A stretch of DNA of 64,000 bases from Moraxella cuniculi DSM 21768 (GTDB lineage Bacteria > Pseudomonadota > Gammaproteobacteria > Pseudomonadales > Moraxellaceae), in NCBI RefSeq assembly GCF_900156515.1, contig NZ_FTNU01000009.1, forward strand, positions 1 through 64,000, given 5' to 3'. The position numbers and the translations under genes are program-made. The notes below the pieces were generated by a model. The model was not told the origin of the DNA and made no database searches. It was given only the letters and a program-made list of their open reading frames with translations. This document shows, one piece after another, positions 27,864 through 37,912 of the stretch; the stretch's first letter is position 1, and each line of letters starts with the position of its first letter.

Positions 27864-29735
27864 TTACACCACCATCATCATTGCCAAAATCAACACAACT
27901 GCCACAGCCATGCCAAAACTTAGCATATGCGTGCGCAGCAGACCTGTCTGAGTCTTAACCATTACTTTATTGCCAGCCGATGCCAAGGCTGGGAAAATAT
28001 TTATCAGTTTATCAACAGGGTCATTTTTTAGCAGTTTGGCAATTGCCAAAAATGGCTTGACAAATAACCAATCGTACAAGGCATCGAACCCCAACCCGTG
28101 ATAACACCAATGATACAAGGCGGCACCAAGGGTGGTATTTTTAAATTTATCCAACAGGCGACCTTGGTTAATAACATACAAAAACACAGCCACAAGTAAA
28201 CCTGTCGCCATAAATGCCATGGCGATATATTCGGCACGATATTTACCCGCAACTTCACCTGCTTGCTCAAGCAGCTGCCCCGCTCCCAAAGGCAACACTT
28301 CGTTTAACGGTGGCGTAATCAACGCCCCCAAGCCTGTGGATAGTAGCAAAAGCACACTAAGTGGCAACCAGTATGCGATGCCAGACAAAGGCTCGGCATG
28401 GGTTTTTTCTTTGCCAAAAAAAGCAATCCAAACCAAACGGAAAGTGTACAATGAGGTCAAAAATGCACCGACAACCCCTGCCCAGAACAGCACTTGGTAG
28501 CCGCCTGCATACGCCTCCCACAGGATTGCTTCTTTGGAATAAAAACCAACAGTAATAAATGGCAAAGCAACCAAAGCACCGCCACCAACCACAAAACAGG
28601 CAAATACCAAAGGAATTTTTTTGGCAAGTCCACCCATCTTAAAGATATTTTGTTCATGATGAACCGACACAATCACCGCCCCTGATGCCAAGAACAGCAA
28701 TGCCTTAAAAAATGCGTGCGTCATCAAATGAAAAATTGCCGCTTGCCATGCACCCACGCCCAGTGCAATAAACATATAGCCCAGCTGGCTCATGGTTGAG
28801 TATGCCAAAATTCGCTTAATATCCGTCTGTGCCAATGCACAAAACCCTGCCACCAGCATTGAAACAGCACCAACACCGCCCACCCAGTACAGCAAGACAT
28901 CAGGGCTTAGTATAAATAGCGGATGCAAGCGTGCAATCAAATACACGCCAGCAGTTACCATGGTTGCTGCATGAATCAATGCCGAAACAGGCGTAGGGCC
29001 TGCCATTGCATCAGCAAGCCAAGTATGCAATGGAATCTGTGCTGACTTACCCCATGCCCCACCGACAAGCATCATGGTTGTCAATATCATGGTAGGATTG
29101 TTGATATCAAATACCGCTGGTGCTTTGGTGATGATTTCATTGATATTAAGCGTGCCAAATTCTCTAAATAACAAAAATAAGCCGATTGCCAAAAACACAT
29201 CACCAACACGCGTTACCGTAAAAGCCTTGATGGCAGCACGGCCATTGGCACGGTTGGCAAAATAAAATCCAATCAAAAGATAGGAACAAATGCCAACACC
29301 TTCCCAGCCTAGGTATAATAATAGTAGATTATCCGCTTGCACCAACAGCAACATACTGGCAACAAACAAATTTAAATAACTAAAAAATCTGGCAAATCCC
29401 TGCTCGCCATTCATATACCATGCAGCAAACAGGTGAATCAAAAAACCAATGCCCGTGATGATGGCAGTCATGGTCAAGGTCAAGCCATCAAATGCCAAGC
29501 CAAAACTTGGGGCAAAATCCCCTATTTTTAGCCAAGTCCATAGCGGCACCTCGATACGCTGATTGGCAAAATTTTGCAAATAATCCAACCCAACATACAA
29601 GGTGGCAGCTGCTGATAGCAACATCGAACCCGTACCAATAACAGCAGCCATTGTTTGTGATAGACGATCACGCAAAGTTGCCAATATCAAAAATCCAATC
29701 AGTGGGCAAATAAAAGTCCACGCCAGCATACTCAT
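27864..29735 (-). CDS. nuoL: NADH:quinone oxidoreductase subunit L
   Basis: A 623-residue membrane subunit, the distal proton pump of complex I, with the long lateral helix at its C terminus that bridges L, M and N. LGWEGVGICSYLLIGFY, KSAQIPLHTWLADAMAGPTPVSALIHAATMV and ILAYSTMSQLGYMF are the diagnostic segments. GTAGG lies before the ATG. It ends one base before nuoM. Confidence 0.97.
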   Translation of the reverse strand: MSMLAWTFICPLIGFLILATLRDRLSQTMAAVIGTGSMLLSAAATLYVGLDYLQNFANQRIEVPLWTWLKIGDFAPSFGLAFDGLTLTMTAIITGIGFLIHLFAAWYMNGEQGFARFFSYLNLFVASMLLLVQADNLLLLYLGWEGVGICSYLLIGFYFANRANGRAAIKAFTVTRVGDVFLAIGLFLLFREFGTLNINEIITKAPAVFDINNPTMILTTMMLVGGAWGKSAQIPLHTWLADAMAGPTPVSALIHAATMVTAGVYLIARLHPLFILSPDVLLYWVGGVGAVSMLVAGFCALAQTDIKRILAYSTMSQLGYMFIALGVGAWQAAIFHLMTHAFFKALLFLASGAVIVSVHHEQNIFKMGGLAKKIPLVFACFVVGGGALVALPFITVGFYSKEAILWEAYAGGYQVLFWAGVVGAFLTSLYTFRLVWIAFFGKEKTHAEPLSGIAYWLPLSVLLLLSTGLGALITPPLNEVLPLGAGQLLEQAGEVAGKYRAEYIAMAFMATGLLVAVFLYVINQGRLLDKFKNTTLGAALYHWCYHGLGFDALYDWLFVKPFLAIAKLLKNDPVDKLINIFPALASAGNKVMVKTQTGLLRTHMLSFGMAVAVVLILAMMMVV

Positions 29736-29738
29736 ATC

Positions 29739-30104
29739 CTACCCCTTTAATTTATTGGCTTTATTGACATCAAGACTGCCAAATCGATGATAAAATTGCA
29801 ATAAGATCGCAAGCCCAATCGCCGCCTCTGCTGCCGCCAAGGTCAGCACAAAGATAAACATCACCTGCCCATCAGCACTGCCCCACATATTGCCCGCAAC
29901 CACAAAGGCTAACGCTGCTGCGTTCATCATAATCTCAAGGCTCATCAGCATAAACAAGACATTACGCCGTGCCATCACACCTGCCAATCCAATGGCAAAC
30001 AATATCGCCGCCAAAATCAACGCATGGGAGCTATTCACCCCAAGACTGGCAACCTGCTCGGCTGTCTGCATAGAAATCTGATTGACTGTTGTCTGTACAC
30101 TCAT
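29739..30104 (-). CDS. nuoK: NADH:quinone oxidoreductase subunit K
   Basis: A 121-residue three-helix membrane subunit with the two helix-embedded Glu of the proton path ([11 protein letters not shown] and [11 protein letters not shown]). It is about 20 residues longer than E. coli NuoK at the N terminus ([17 protein letters not shown]). The ATG at 30104 shares its A with the nuoJ stop (TGATG), and GGAGG lies six bases upstream, so translation is coupled. The codon before it is GTG and was not chosen. Confidence 0.95.
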   Translation of the reverse strand: MSVQTTVNQISMQTAEQVASLGVNSSHALILAAILFAIGLAGVMARRNVLFMLMSLEIMMNAAALAFVVAGNMWGSADGQVMFIFVLTLAAAEAAIGLAILLQFYHRFGSLDVNKANKLKG

Positions 30105-30742
30105 CACAGACCTCCTTGTCGTTTGCTGTTGCTAAATACTGGCATATCAGGCTGATTATTGGGATTATTTTGGGCGTGTTCTGTGTCTTGATAATGGCTG
30201 AAATTTTCATCATCAAGAGCTTTTTTGCCTAAATGATATGCCGCCACCAACGCCCCAAGCAGCAAAAATGCCGCCACTTCAACCAAAAGCACATAATGGC
30301 TAAATAAGCGAATGCCCACCTGCTTGGCATCAATACTGGCAGCTGATAGGCTTTGTGCTGAGCTTGGCGAGCTTAAAATCAATGCTGTCAATACACCTGC
30401 AATAATCAGCATCAGGCACATTGGCACCGCCCAAGCAGTTGAACTTAGCCATGATTTTTCTTCGCCAACATCACTGCCCAAATTTAGCATCATAATGACA
30501 AAAACAAACAGCACCAAAATCGCCCCTGCATAGACGATAATCTCCAAAATCCCTGCAAATGACGCACCGAGGATAAAAAATATCCCCGCCACCGCAAGCA
30601 GTGAAACAATCATTGATAAAATGGCATGCACAGGGTTGGCGTGCGTTATCACTCGCAAACTGGCAAAAATCGCCACCGCCGCCAGTGCATAAAATCCAAC
30701 CACATTGGCATCACTTAACAGTTGTGATAATACAGTCATCAT
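30104..30742 (-). CDS. nuoJ: NADH:quinone oxidoreductase subunit J
   Basis: A 212-residue membrane subunit with five helices. [27 protein letters not shown] is the conserved pi-bulge helix that changes shape during turnover. The start overlaps the nuoI stop by four bases (ATGA), with GGAG nine bases before it; a second ATG follows immediately. The C-terminal tail is polar and Asn-rich, longer than in E. coli. Confidence 0.95.
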   Translation of the reverse strand: MMTVLSQLLSDANVVGFYALAAVAIFASLRVITHANPVHAILSMIVSLLAVAGIFFILGASFAGILEIIVYAGAILVLFVFVIMMLNLGSDVGEEKSWLSSTAWAVPMCLMLIIAGVLTALILSSPSSAQSLSAASIDAKQVGIRLFSHYVLLVEVAAFLLLGALVAAYHLGKKALDDENFSHYQDTEHAQNNPNNQPDMPVFSNSKRQGGL

Positions 30743-31287
30743 GGCAATAAACTCCGCACATCGATTGGCGTTGCTTCATTTTGGTGCGAGCCTTTGGGGT
30801 TGTCTTTGGTCGCCATACCAGTAACTCGATAATAGTTATATTCAGGATATTTGCCCGTACCGCTGATAAGCAAATGCTCTTTTTCATAAACCAGATTTTG
30901 GCGATTGTACTCACCCAGCTCAAAATCAGGGGTCAATTGAATTGCTGTGGTTGGGCAAGCCTCTTCGCACATACCACAAAATACACAACGGCTAAAATTA
31001 ATGCGGAAAAATTCAGGATACCAGCGACCATCTTCACGCTCGGCCTTTTGTAGCGAAATACAGCCCACAGGGCAAGCAACTGCACACAAATTACACGCCA
31101 CACAGCGTTCATCACCGTCTGGGTCTCGTGTCAAGACAATGCGTCCACGAAAACGGGGCGGCACAGGCACAGGCTGCTCAGGATAAAGAATGGTATCTCG
31201 TGGACGCAGAGCGTGAGCATTCACCATCCACATTGAGCGGATAATGCTCATGATACCGACTGCGGTGTTTTTTAATGCTACTAACAT
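30739..31287 (-). CDS. nuoI: NADH:quinone oxidoreductase subunit I
   Basis: A 182-residue peripheral subunit holding clusters N6a and N6b. The two 4Fe-4S motifs are [12 protein letters not shown] and [30 protein letters not shown] is conserved. AAAGGA precedes the ATG by nine bases. Unlike E. coli, it does not follow nuoH directly: a 62-codon ORF and about 64 further bases lie between. Confidence 0.97.
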   Translation of the reverse strand: MLVALKNTAVGIMSIIRSMWMVNAHALRPRDTILYPEQPVPVPPRFRGRIVLTRDPDGDERCVACNLCAVACPVGCISLQKAEREDGRWYPEFFRINFSRCVFCGMCEEACPTTAIQLTPDFELGEYNRQNLVYEKEHLLISGTGKYPEYNYYRVTGMATKDNPKGSHQNEATPIDVRSLLP

Positions 31288-31351
31288 AATTATTTATCCT
31301 TTATAATGTTCACTCTTAATCAAAATTTTATCAATCAATATTAAGAATGAT

Positions 31352-31540
31352 TTATAAATACTCACCAGCAATTTGTATGGGCAAAGTAACGATATCAATC
31401 AAAATTGCAGGTAAAATCAACGCCTTTATAACAGGTTGTAATTTCCGCTCTTTCTCTTTCAATGCCACAAACACAAACGAAATAGGATTTTTAAAAGTGT
31501 GTTGCAGATGAGTATTTGGTATGATTTTTTGGGCTATCAT
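31352..31540 (-). CDS. Small membrane protein encoded between nuoH and nuoI
   Basis: A 62-codon ORF whose ATG overlaps the nuoH stop as ATGA (31540-31537), the same coupling used between other nuo genes. The product starts [16 protein letters not shown], has a charged middle ([11 protein letters not shown]) and ends in one hydrophobic helix, about residues 38-58 ([20 protein letters not shown]). E. coli nuo has no gene here. It is not recognised by name. Either it is a small accessory or assembly protein of complex I or an unrelated membrane peptide carried by the operon. The tight overlap and high hydrophobicity argue that it is translated. Confidence 0.65.
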   Translation of the reverse strand: MIAQKIIPNTHLQHTFKNPISFVFVALKEKERKLQPVIKALILPAILIDIVTLPIQIAGEYL

Positions 31541-32574
31541 TTTGCCCCCCACGCCAAAATTACAAAGGCGGTTGCCAATAAATTAACCAAAGTTACTGGC
31601 AGGCAAATTTTCCAGCCAAAATTCATCACCTGATCATATCTGGGTCGCATCAATGAACCACGAGCCAGTACAAACATTGTCATAAAAAACAAGGTTTTTA
31701 TCATGAACCAAAAAATAGGCGGAATAAAGGGAATATCAAGATTAAACGGTGCCAGCCAACCACCAAAAAACAAGCAAGTCATCAATGCCGAAATCAGCAC
31801 CACATTGACATATTCGCCAATGAAAAACATACCGAATTTCATGCCAGAATACTCAACATGATAGCCCTCTGCCAGCTCCTGCTCAGCCTCTGGCTGGTCA
31901 AAAGGATGCCTATGCGTTACCGCAACCCCTGCCACCACAAAGGTCAAAAAGCCAAAAAACTGCGGAATCACATTCCAAATCGTGCTTTGAGCCTCGACAA
32001 TATCACGGATATTAAATGAACCCGCCTGTGCCACCACGCCCATAAGCGACAATCCCAAAAACACCTCATAACTGATGGTTTGGGCTGATGAACGCAAGCC
32101 GCCAAGCAGTGAGAATTTGTTGGCAGATGCCCAGCCACCGAACATTACCGCATACACTGCAAGGCCTGCCATCGCAAAGAAAAACAACAGACCAATATTC
32201 CAGTCAGCAGCCCCCAAAGTTGGCGACAGCGGAATGATGGCAAAACTTGCCAATGCGGTAAACATTGCAATGGCAGGTGCCAGAGTGAATATTTTTTTGT
32301 CGGCAAAATTTGGTGTCCAGTCTTCTTTAAAGAAAATCTTTAGCATATCTGCAACTAACTGCAAACTGCCCTGCCAGCCGACACGGTTTGGGCCGTAACG
32401 ATCTTGCCACAGTGCCAACATACGCCGCTCATAGACAATCATCAGTGCAGCAACGATCACCAAGCCCAAAAAAATCATCAATGCCTGAGCCACCAAAAAT
32501 AATATCGACCACGCATCAAAACTTAAAGCATTGTTCAGCACCGATGGCATCTGTGGAATGACACGAACCGACAT
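31537..32574 (-). CDS. nuoH: NADH:quinone oxidoreductase subunit H
   Basis: A 345-residue membrane subunit with eight to nine helices at the quinone-binding junction. [25 protein letters not shown] and the loop [22 protein letters not shown] are diagnostic; the latter lines the quinone chamber. Its ATG overlaps the nuoG stop (TAATG), and its own stop overlaps the small ORF downstream. Confidence 0.97.
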   Translation of the reverse strand: MSVRVIPQMPSVLNNALSFDAWSILFLVAQALMIFLGLVIVAALMIVYERRMLALWQDRYGPNRVGWQGSLQLVADMLKIFFKEDWTPNFADKKIFTLAPAIAMFTALASFAIIPLSPTLGAADWNIGLLFFFAMAGLAVYAVMFGGWASANKFSLLGGLRSSAQTISYEVFLGLSLMGVVAQAGSFNIRDIVEAQSTIWNVIPQFFGFLTFVVAGVAVTHRHPFDQPEAEQELAEGYHVEYSGMKFGMFFIGEYVNVVLISALMTCLFFGGWLAPFNLDIPFIPPIFWFMIKTLFFMTMFVLARGSLMRPRYDQVMNFGWKICLPVTLVNLLATAFVILAWGAK

Positions 32575-35500
32575 TATGCATTCTCCCTAATTGTAGTGCC
32601 TGTCTGTGGCGATACTGGCTGCACCGCACTTGCCAGAAATAACTGACTACGATGCTGTCTTGGTAAGTTTTTTAGGCTTTGGACATGGCTTGGCTCAAAC
32701 ACACTCGCCACCGAATCGGCACGCCTGATGCTGGTTAATAGCTTGGGCGATAATGGCACTTGTCCTGCAGCATAGCCCACGCAGCCATCTGGCACATATT
32801 CCACAATCACCACAGGCAGGACGATTTCACCATACAATGAGTCTATCGCCAATAAATCGCCTGCCCTTACCTGCCAGAGATTGGCATCATTTTCGTTCAT
32901 ATACCAACCGATTGCTTGGATTTGCTCAGCAACGACAGGGCTTCGAGATGCCAAGGGGCTTGAGGCAAATAACTGATGCACAGGGAATAAGCGTACCACA
33001 CCATGAAATACGCTGGTATTGGCAGGATCACTGATTTCCTGACGCTGGCTGGCATAGCAGTGTTCAAGTTTTGGTAAATAATCAAATAAACGCACACCAA
33101 TATCGCCGCCTTTTAGCCTGCCGCCGATTTTGCTTTGGTATTTGTTCCATGCTTGCGGTGAGTTCCACCCTGCCGCCCATGCAAAAGGAATGCTGGCAGC
33201 ACTGGTTTTATCGCCAACATAACCTTCCATTGAGAAGGTCAATGCCGTATCCAGATCCTTAGGCTGCATCGGTTCATGCACCGATAAGGTCGCTCGTATG
33301 GCAGTGCGACCCGAGTAACGGCGTGGCTCACGAGCGATTTTTAGACCGCGAATGCGATAATCGGCAGTTGGGGCAGCGTCCTTGATTGCTGCCAAGCCAT
33401 GCACTTGCTCGGCAATATCATCAATCACTTCGTCCAAATGGGCAGCCAGAGCTGTTTGATTTAGCTCATGCGATAAGGCATACAGCCACCGCCAACTGTC
33501 TTTAATGTTGCTATTTGGCTCATAGTATTTTTTATCATAAGCCTGAAAAAACCGCTGTGCTCGCCCTTCGCTTGACACCAGCGTGCCATCAGCTTCGGCA
33601 AAACTTGCCGCCGATAGCACCACATCGGCTTGATTGTGCCAAGGATAATGCTGATGATCCAGAACAATCAGGGTTTTGTTTGCTATTTGGGCAAGTGCAT
33701 TTACCGTGCCAAGCTGACTTAGGTCATTTTCAAGCACAATCACCGCCTCATACTCCTGTGCCAGCACCTCTTCAATTGCTCGCCCACCAAGCAGACTGAT
33801 GCCAGCACTGTTTGCCGCTGGCAGTGCAAGATATATCGCTGCAATCGGTGCAAAATGCGTATCAAGCGGCTTGGGCTCTGGACGCACAATTTTTGCCTGA
33901 TCTGTCTTTTGGGTGTCAGTTTGGGGATGCTCAGGCTTGGCAATCAGCTGCGGATCATGGCTTGGCAAATCGGCTGACACATCGGTATTTTGTTCAGCTT
34001 GATAGTGGGCAATCTCCGCCTCGTTTGTCGCTTTGATGGCTTGGCGTTTTTTGCTCAAACTTTGTGCAATGCACGCTGCCGCCTCAATCACTGCTTGTGA
34101 GCCAAGCGAAGTCCCTGAAATAACCAGTGGCTGATTTGCCGAAACCAAATCAACAGCGATTTGATATGCCAAAGTTAGCATTTGCTCATCGGCATCAAGG
34201 TTAGGCTTAACAAGATTGTCCAAATGCACATCAAAACAATCAATCACCTCAGCCACCAAATAGCCAAAGCGAGCAATGTCCTCAATGCTTGCCACGACAG
34301 AAGTTTTGGCAATGTCATCAAGTTTGGTATCAACCACATCGACCACATAGATTGGGCTAAAATCCCCCTGACCGATTCGCTGCACAGGTTCGGCAAGCCA
34401 ATGGTCTGTGCGTAATGCCGTTGCCATTTGCCGTGCTTTATTTTTGGCAGCTTGGCGTACCGACAGTGCCACGCGTGCTGCTGTCTGGGTAATGTCCTCA
34501 CCCAAGATAAAAACTGCATCCGCCTGCTCAATCTGTGCCACAGAAGGGTTGTACACACTGTGATTACGCAAAATCTCAACCGATTTATCCACCAAAGTTT
34601 GTACCGCCATGCTCCAGCCTGTGCTGTAGTTGGCTGCTCCCACCAGTTTTTTTAGGGCAAAATTACTCTCAAGGCTTGCCATATCACTGCCAATACCGAT
34701 GAGTTTTTTGCCGCGAAGCAGAGCGATTACCTTATCCAAAGCCGCTTCGGCATCCAGCTGTATTTTGCCTGTTGGTGTGTTTTGATAAGGGCTGGTTGGA
34801 CGATCGGCACGATTGACATAACCATAACCAAAGCGACCACGATCGCACAAAAAATAGCCATTGACATCTGGATTGTAGCGGTTTTCAATACGCCGCAACT
34901 CGCCATAACGCTCACCAGCAGAAATACTACAACCCGTTGAGCAGCCATGACAAACGCTGGGTGCATACTGCATATCCCACTTGCGGTTATAACGATCAGA
35001 ATGTGTTTTGTCAGTAAATACGCCTGTTGGACAGACTTCGGTCAAGTTGCCGCTAAATTCGCTTTCAAACTGACCATCTGTCTCACGACCAAAATACACA
35101 CGGTTGTTTGAGGCATAGACACCAAAATCCTTGCCGCCTGCATAGTCTTTATAAAAACGCACACAGCGATAACAGGCAATGCAACGGTTCATTTCGTGAT
35201 TGATAAATGAACCCAAATCCTGATTATGATGCGTGCGTTTGGTGAAGCGATAACGGCGTTGGCGATGCCCACTCATATAAGTCATGTCTTGCAGGTGGCA
35301 ATGACCGCCTTCTTCACAAGTTGGGCAATCGTGCGGGTGGTTGGTCATCAGGTATTCAACGATATGCTTGCGGAAGTTTTTTGCTTCCTCATCATTGACC
35401 GAGATGTACATATCATTGGTTGGAGCAACCATGCAGCTCATCACCAAACGCCCACGCCCTGCCTGATAATCTTCTTCATTATTATACTGCTTGACGGCAC

Positions 35501-35642
35501 ATTGGCGACACGAGCCAACCGAGCCCAAGGCTGGGTGATAACAAAAATATGGCACATCAATGCCCAAAGACAGGCAGGCAGCCAGTAGATTATCGCTGCC
35601 GTCCACCTCTACCGTTTTTCCATCAATATGAATGACTGCCAT
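32574..35642 (-). CDS. nuoG: NADH:quinone oxidoreductase subunit G
   Basis: A 1022-residue peripheral subunit carrying several Fe-S clusters of complex I. The 2Fe-2S motif with GSCRQC, the His/Cys site [14 protein letters not shown], the 4Fe-4S motif CIACYRC and the later CHGCSTGC are all visible. It is longer than the 908-residue E. coli protein. A Pro/Gln/Asp-rich low-complexity insert near residues 565-620 (around [13 protein letters not shown]) accounts for part of the excess. The start at 35642 has GGAGG upstream and overlaps the nuoF stop (TGATG); the preceding GTG is less likely. Confidence 0.96.
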   Translation of the reverse strand: MAVIHIDGKTVEVDGSDNLLAACLSLGIDVPYFCYHPALGSVGSCRQCAVKQYNNEEDYQAGRGRLVMSCMVAPTNDMYISVNDEEAKNFRKHIVEYLMTNHPHDCPTCEEGGHCHLQDMTYMSGHRQRRYRFTKRTHHNQDLGSFINHEMNRCIACYRCVRFYKDYAGGKDFGVYASNNRVYFGRETDGQFESEFSGNLTEVCPTGVFTDKTHSDRYNRKWDMQYAPSVCHGCSTGCSISAGERYGELRRIENRYNPDVNGYFLCDRGRFGYGYVNRADRPTSPYQNTPTGKIQLDAEAALDKVIALLRGKKLIGIGSDMASLESNFALKKLVGAANYSTGWSMAVQTLVDKSVEILRNHSVYNPSVAQIEQADAVFILGEDITQTAARVALSVRQAAKNKARQMATALRTDHWLAEPVQRIGQGDFSPIYVVDVVDTKLDDIAKTSVVASIEDIARFGYLVAEVIDCFDVHLDNLVKPNLDADEQMLTLAYQIAVDLVSANQPLVISGTSLGSQAVIEAAACIAQSLSKKRQAIKATNEAEIAHYQAEQNTDVSADLPSHDPQLIAKPEHPQTDTQKTDQAKIVRPEPKPLDTHFAPIAAIYLALPAANSAGISLLGGRAIEEVLAQEYEAVIVLENDLSQLGTVNALAQIANKTLIVLDHQHYPWHNQADVVLSAASFAEADGTLVSSEGRAQRFFQAYDKKYYEPNSNIKDSWRWLYALSHELNQTALAAHLDEVIDDIAEQVHGLAAIKDAAPTADYRIRGLKIAREPRRYSGRTAIRATLSVHEPMQPKDLDTALTFSMEGYVGDKTSAASIPFAWAAGWNSPQAWNKYQSKIGGRLKGGDIGVRLFDYLPKLEHCYASQRQEISDPANTSVFHGVVRLFPVHQLFASSPLASRSPVVAEQIQAIGWYMNENDANLWQVRAGDLLAIDSLYGEIVLPVVIVEYVPDGCVGYAAGQVPLSPKLLTSIRRADSVASVFEPSHVQSLKNLPRQHRSQLFLASAVQPVSPQTGTTIRENA

Positions 35643-37078
35643 CACAGCCCTCCTTGTTCGTGCTTATCTTCTGACACTGGCTGAATTTTTTGCTCAAATT
35701 CATGGCGAAAATACTTCAAGGCACTCATCAACGGCTCCATCGCACCGGGGGCATGGGCACAAAAAGTCTTGCCAATCCACAAATCACGCGTCAGCTCAGA
35801 GAGCTTGTCAATATCTGCCGACTCGCCCTGACCGTTGTCAATTGCGTCCAAAATCTTCACACCCCATGGCAATCCATCACGGCATGGCGTACACCAGCCA
35901 CAAGACTCTCGCTGAAAAAACTGCTGCAGGTTTTTTGATAGGCTAACCATATCTTGGGTTTCGTCCACCACCATCATCAAACAAGTGCCAAGCCGTGAGC
36001 CTGCTTTCATGATGGGATCAAAGTCCATCACCAGATCCAAATGCTCATCGCTTGCGGTCAAAAAATCAGTAGAAGCACCACCCGGCAACCATGCCTTTAG
36101 TTTCAGACCATCTTGCATACCGCCAGCAAGCTCAATAATCTCACGAGCAGTGTAACCAAAGGGCAACTCCCACAGCCCTGCATCTTTAACACGACCAGAG
36201 CAGCCCATGATTTTGGTACCAGGTGTTTCTGATTTGCCCTTAGCTTTGGGCAAATCCAGATACCATTGCACACCATTTAATAAAATGGCTGACATATTAT
36301 TAAGCGTTTCTACATTATTGACCACTGTTGGTCTGCCCCATGCACCTGCAACTTGGGGAAATGGTGGCTTGGTGCGTGGATTGGCACGGCGACCCTCCAG
36401 ACAGTTGATGAGTGCTGTCTCTTCGCCACAAATATAACGCCCTGCACCAGTATGTACATGCAGCTTAAAGCCAAATTCTGTGCCTAGGATATTCTCACCA
36501 AGCAGTGCATTTGCCAAACATTCATCAATGGCTGCCTGCAATCGCTCGGCAGCGATGATATATTCGCCACGGATAAAAATATAGCCAATGCTTGCACCGA
36601 TTGCATAAGCAGTGATAAGCATACCCTCAATCAGCTGAAATGGCAGTCGCTCCATCAGCAGACGGTCTTTAAATGTACCGGGCTCCATTTCGTCAGCATT
36701 ACAAATCAAATAACGCACGCCACCATCAGGCGGGGTCATAAATGTCCATTTTAGCCCTGCATTAAATCCAGCCCCGCCACGCCCACGCACATTGGCAGTT
36801 TTTATCATCTCGCCGACTTCTTTTGGGCTTTTGCTAAGGGCGATTTTTAGACCCTCGAAGCCTTTTAGTGCCAAATAATCAGCAAGTTTTAACACGGCAT
36901 CATGATGGTATAATCGCCAAGTCAATGGGTGAGAAAGACTGGTTGGTGCCTCGCCTTCCGCCAAGCCCACGCCGTAGATAGGAATCCGCTGACGGTTGAG
37001 CTGACTGGGTGCTTTGCCCAATTTGCGTGCGTCAATTTGGGCAGTAACTGTCGGTTTGCAAAAAGTCGCTTCACTCAT
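35642..37078 (-). CDS. nuoF: NADH:quinone oxidoreductase subunit F
   Basis: A 478-residue subunit that oxidises NADH with FMN and holds cluster N3. GRGGAGFNAGLKW and YLICNADEMEPGTFKDR form the FMN/NADH site, and ESCGWCTPCRDG the 4Fe-4S ligands. The N terminus is extended by about 35 residues relative to E. coli. ATG overlaps the nuoE stop (ATGA), with GGAG upstream. Confidence 0.97.
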   Translation of the reverse strand: MSEATFCKPTVTAQIDARKLGKAPSQLNRQRIPIYGVGLAEGEAPTSLSHPLTWRLYHHDAVLKLADYLALKGFEGLKIALSKSPKEVGEMIKTANVRGRGGAGFNAGLKWTFMTPPDGGVRYLICNADEMEPGTFKDRLLMERLPFQLIEGMLITAYAIGASIGYIFIRGEYIIAAERLQAAIDECLANALLGENILGTEFGFKLHVHTGAGRYICGEETALINCLEGRRANPRTKPPFPQVAGAWGRPTVVNNVETLNNMSAILLNGVQWYLDLPKAKGKSETPGTKIMGCSGRVKDAGLWELPFGYTAREIIELAGGMQDGLKLKAWLPGGASTDFLTASDEHLDLVMDFDPIMKAGSRLGTCLMMVVDETQDMVSLSKNLQQFFQRESCGWCTPCRDGLPWGVKILDAIDNGQGESADIDKLSELTRDLWIGKTFCAHAPGAMEPLMSALKYFRHEFEQKIQPVSEDKHEQGGL

Positions 37079-37596
37079 AGATATTGCTCCAATAACATCG
37101 CCACTTCCTCGGGCAGGACAGGGCCATAAGTATCCTCATCAATCAGCACACTTGCCCCTTTGTCGCAGTTGCCCAGACAACAAATCGGCAACAGGGTAAA
37201 CCTACCGTCTGCTGTCGTCTGCCCAAATTCAATGCCAAGATTGCGGCGAAATGCCTCTGCCAATGCCTCATATCCTGTCAAATAACAAGCAATCGAATCA
37301 CAAACCAAAATCACATGACGACCCACAGGCTGGCGATAAATGCGATTAAAAAAAGTCGCCACACCCTCAACATCACTGACAGCAATGGACAGCATATTGG
37401 CGATGGCGGCGACTTGGGCATCATCAACCCAACCGTTTCGTTTTTGGACAAGTTTTAGGGCATCAAGCACAGCGGCTCTTGGTTGTGGATAATGATGGAT
37501 ATGTTCAATAATGCCCTGAATCTCATCAGGCGTTAGGATTTGGTGGATATCCACTTTGGGGGTTTTATCGGTTACTATTTTCATAGAAAATACCAT
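37075..37596 (-). CDS. nuoE: NADH:quinone oxidoreductase subunit E
   Basis: A 173-residue subunit carrying the 2Fe-2S cluster N1a. The ligands are in CDSIAC and in ICCLGNCD. DVEGVATFFNRIYRQPVGRHVI is the conserved thioredoxin-like segment. Start is either 37596 or the ATG four codons in (37584); neither has a strong ribosome-binding site. It is the first gene of the separate nuoE-N block, with a promoter candidate at 37681-37686. Confidence 0.95.
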   Translation of the reverse strand: MVFSMKIVTDKTPKVDIHQILTPDEIQGIIEHIHHYPQPRAAVLDALKLVQKRNGWVDDAQVAAIANMLSIAVSDVEGVATFFNRIYRQPVGRHVILVCDSIACYLTGYEALAEAFRRNLGIEFGQTTADGRFTLLPICCLGNCDKGASVLIDEDTYGPVLPEEVAMLLEQYL

Positions 37597-37680
37597 GTAT
37601 GTGAAAGCTAGCTGGCAGGCTGGCTGATTTTATCCTTTGGCATTTTAAGATCAGATGGCAACTGATACTAAAATTTGTCT

Positions 37681-37686
37681 ATTATA
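37681..37686 (-). promoter_or_regulatory. -10 element for the nuoE-nuoN block
   Basis: The minus strand reads TATAAT here, about 85 bases before nuoE. The -35 position (17 bases upstream) reads TAGAGT, a poor match. A separate promoter is required because the gene immediately upstream is transcribed the other way. The whole gene-free stretch 37597-37912 is the divergent control region of nuoE and the MFS gene. Confidence 0.5.
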
Positions 37687-37773
37687 CTCCAAAATTTTAC
37701 GAAACTCTATACAGCAATCAACAATTGAGCAATTAAATCAACAAGCAGTTATATTTATCTTTGCACTCACCAG

Positions 37774-37788
37774 TCAAAATCATTATCA
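37774..37788 (+). promoter_or_regulatory. Fur-box-like site in the nuoE/MFS divergent region
   Basis: TCAAAAT-C-ATTATCA; on the minus strand TGATAAT-G-ATTTTGA, which matches the Fur 7-1-7 core at 12 of 14 positions. It lies 125 bases before the MFS gene and 178 before nuoE, upstream of both likely promoters. It is weaker than the site at 181-195, and in AT-rich DNA it may be chance. Confidence 0.35.
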
Positions 37789-37912
37789 TTGTACTTAATT
37801 TTATCCAATCTTTTGCCAAACACTGCTTTGCAACCACAAAATACTTGACAAAAAAAACCAATCACAGATACTGTTATGACAACAAAATCATCTAGTAAGA
37901 CAAGGAATATTC

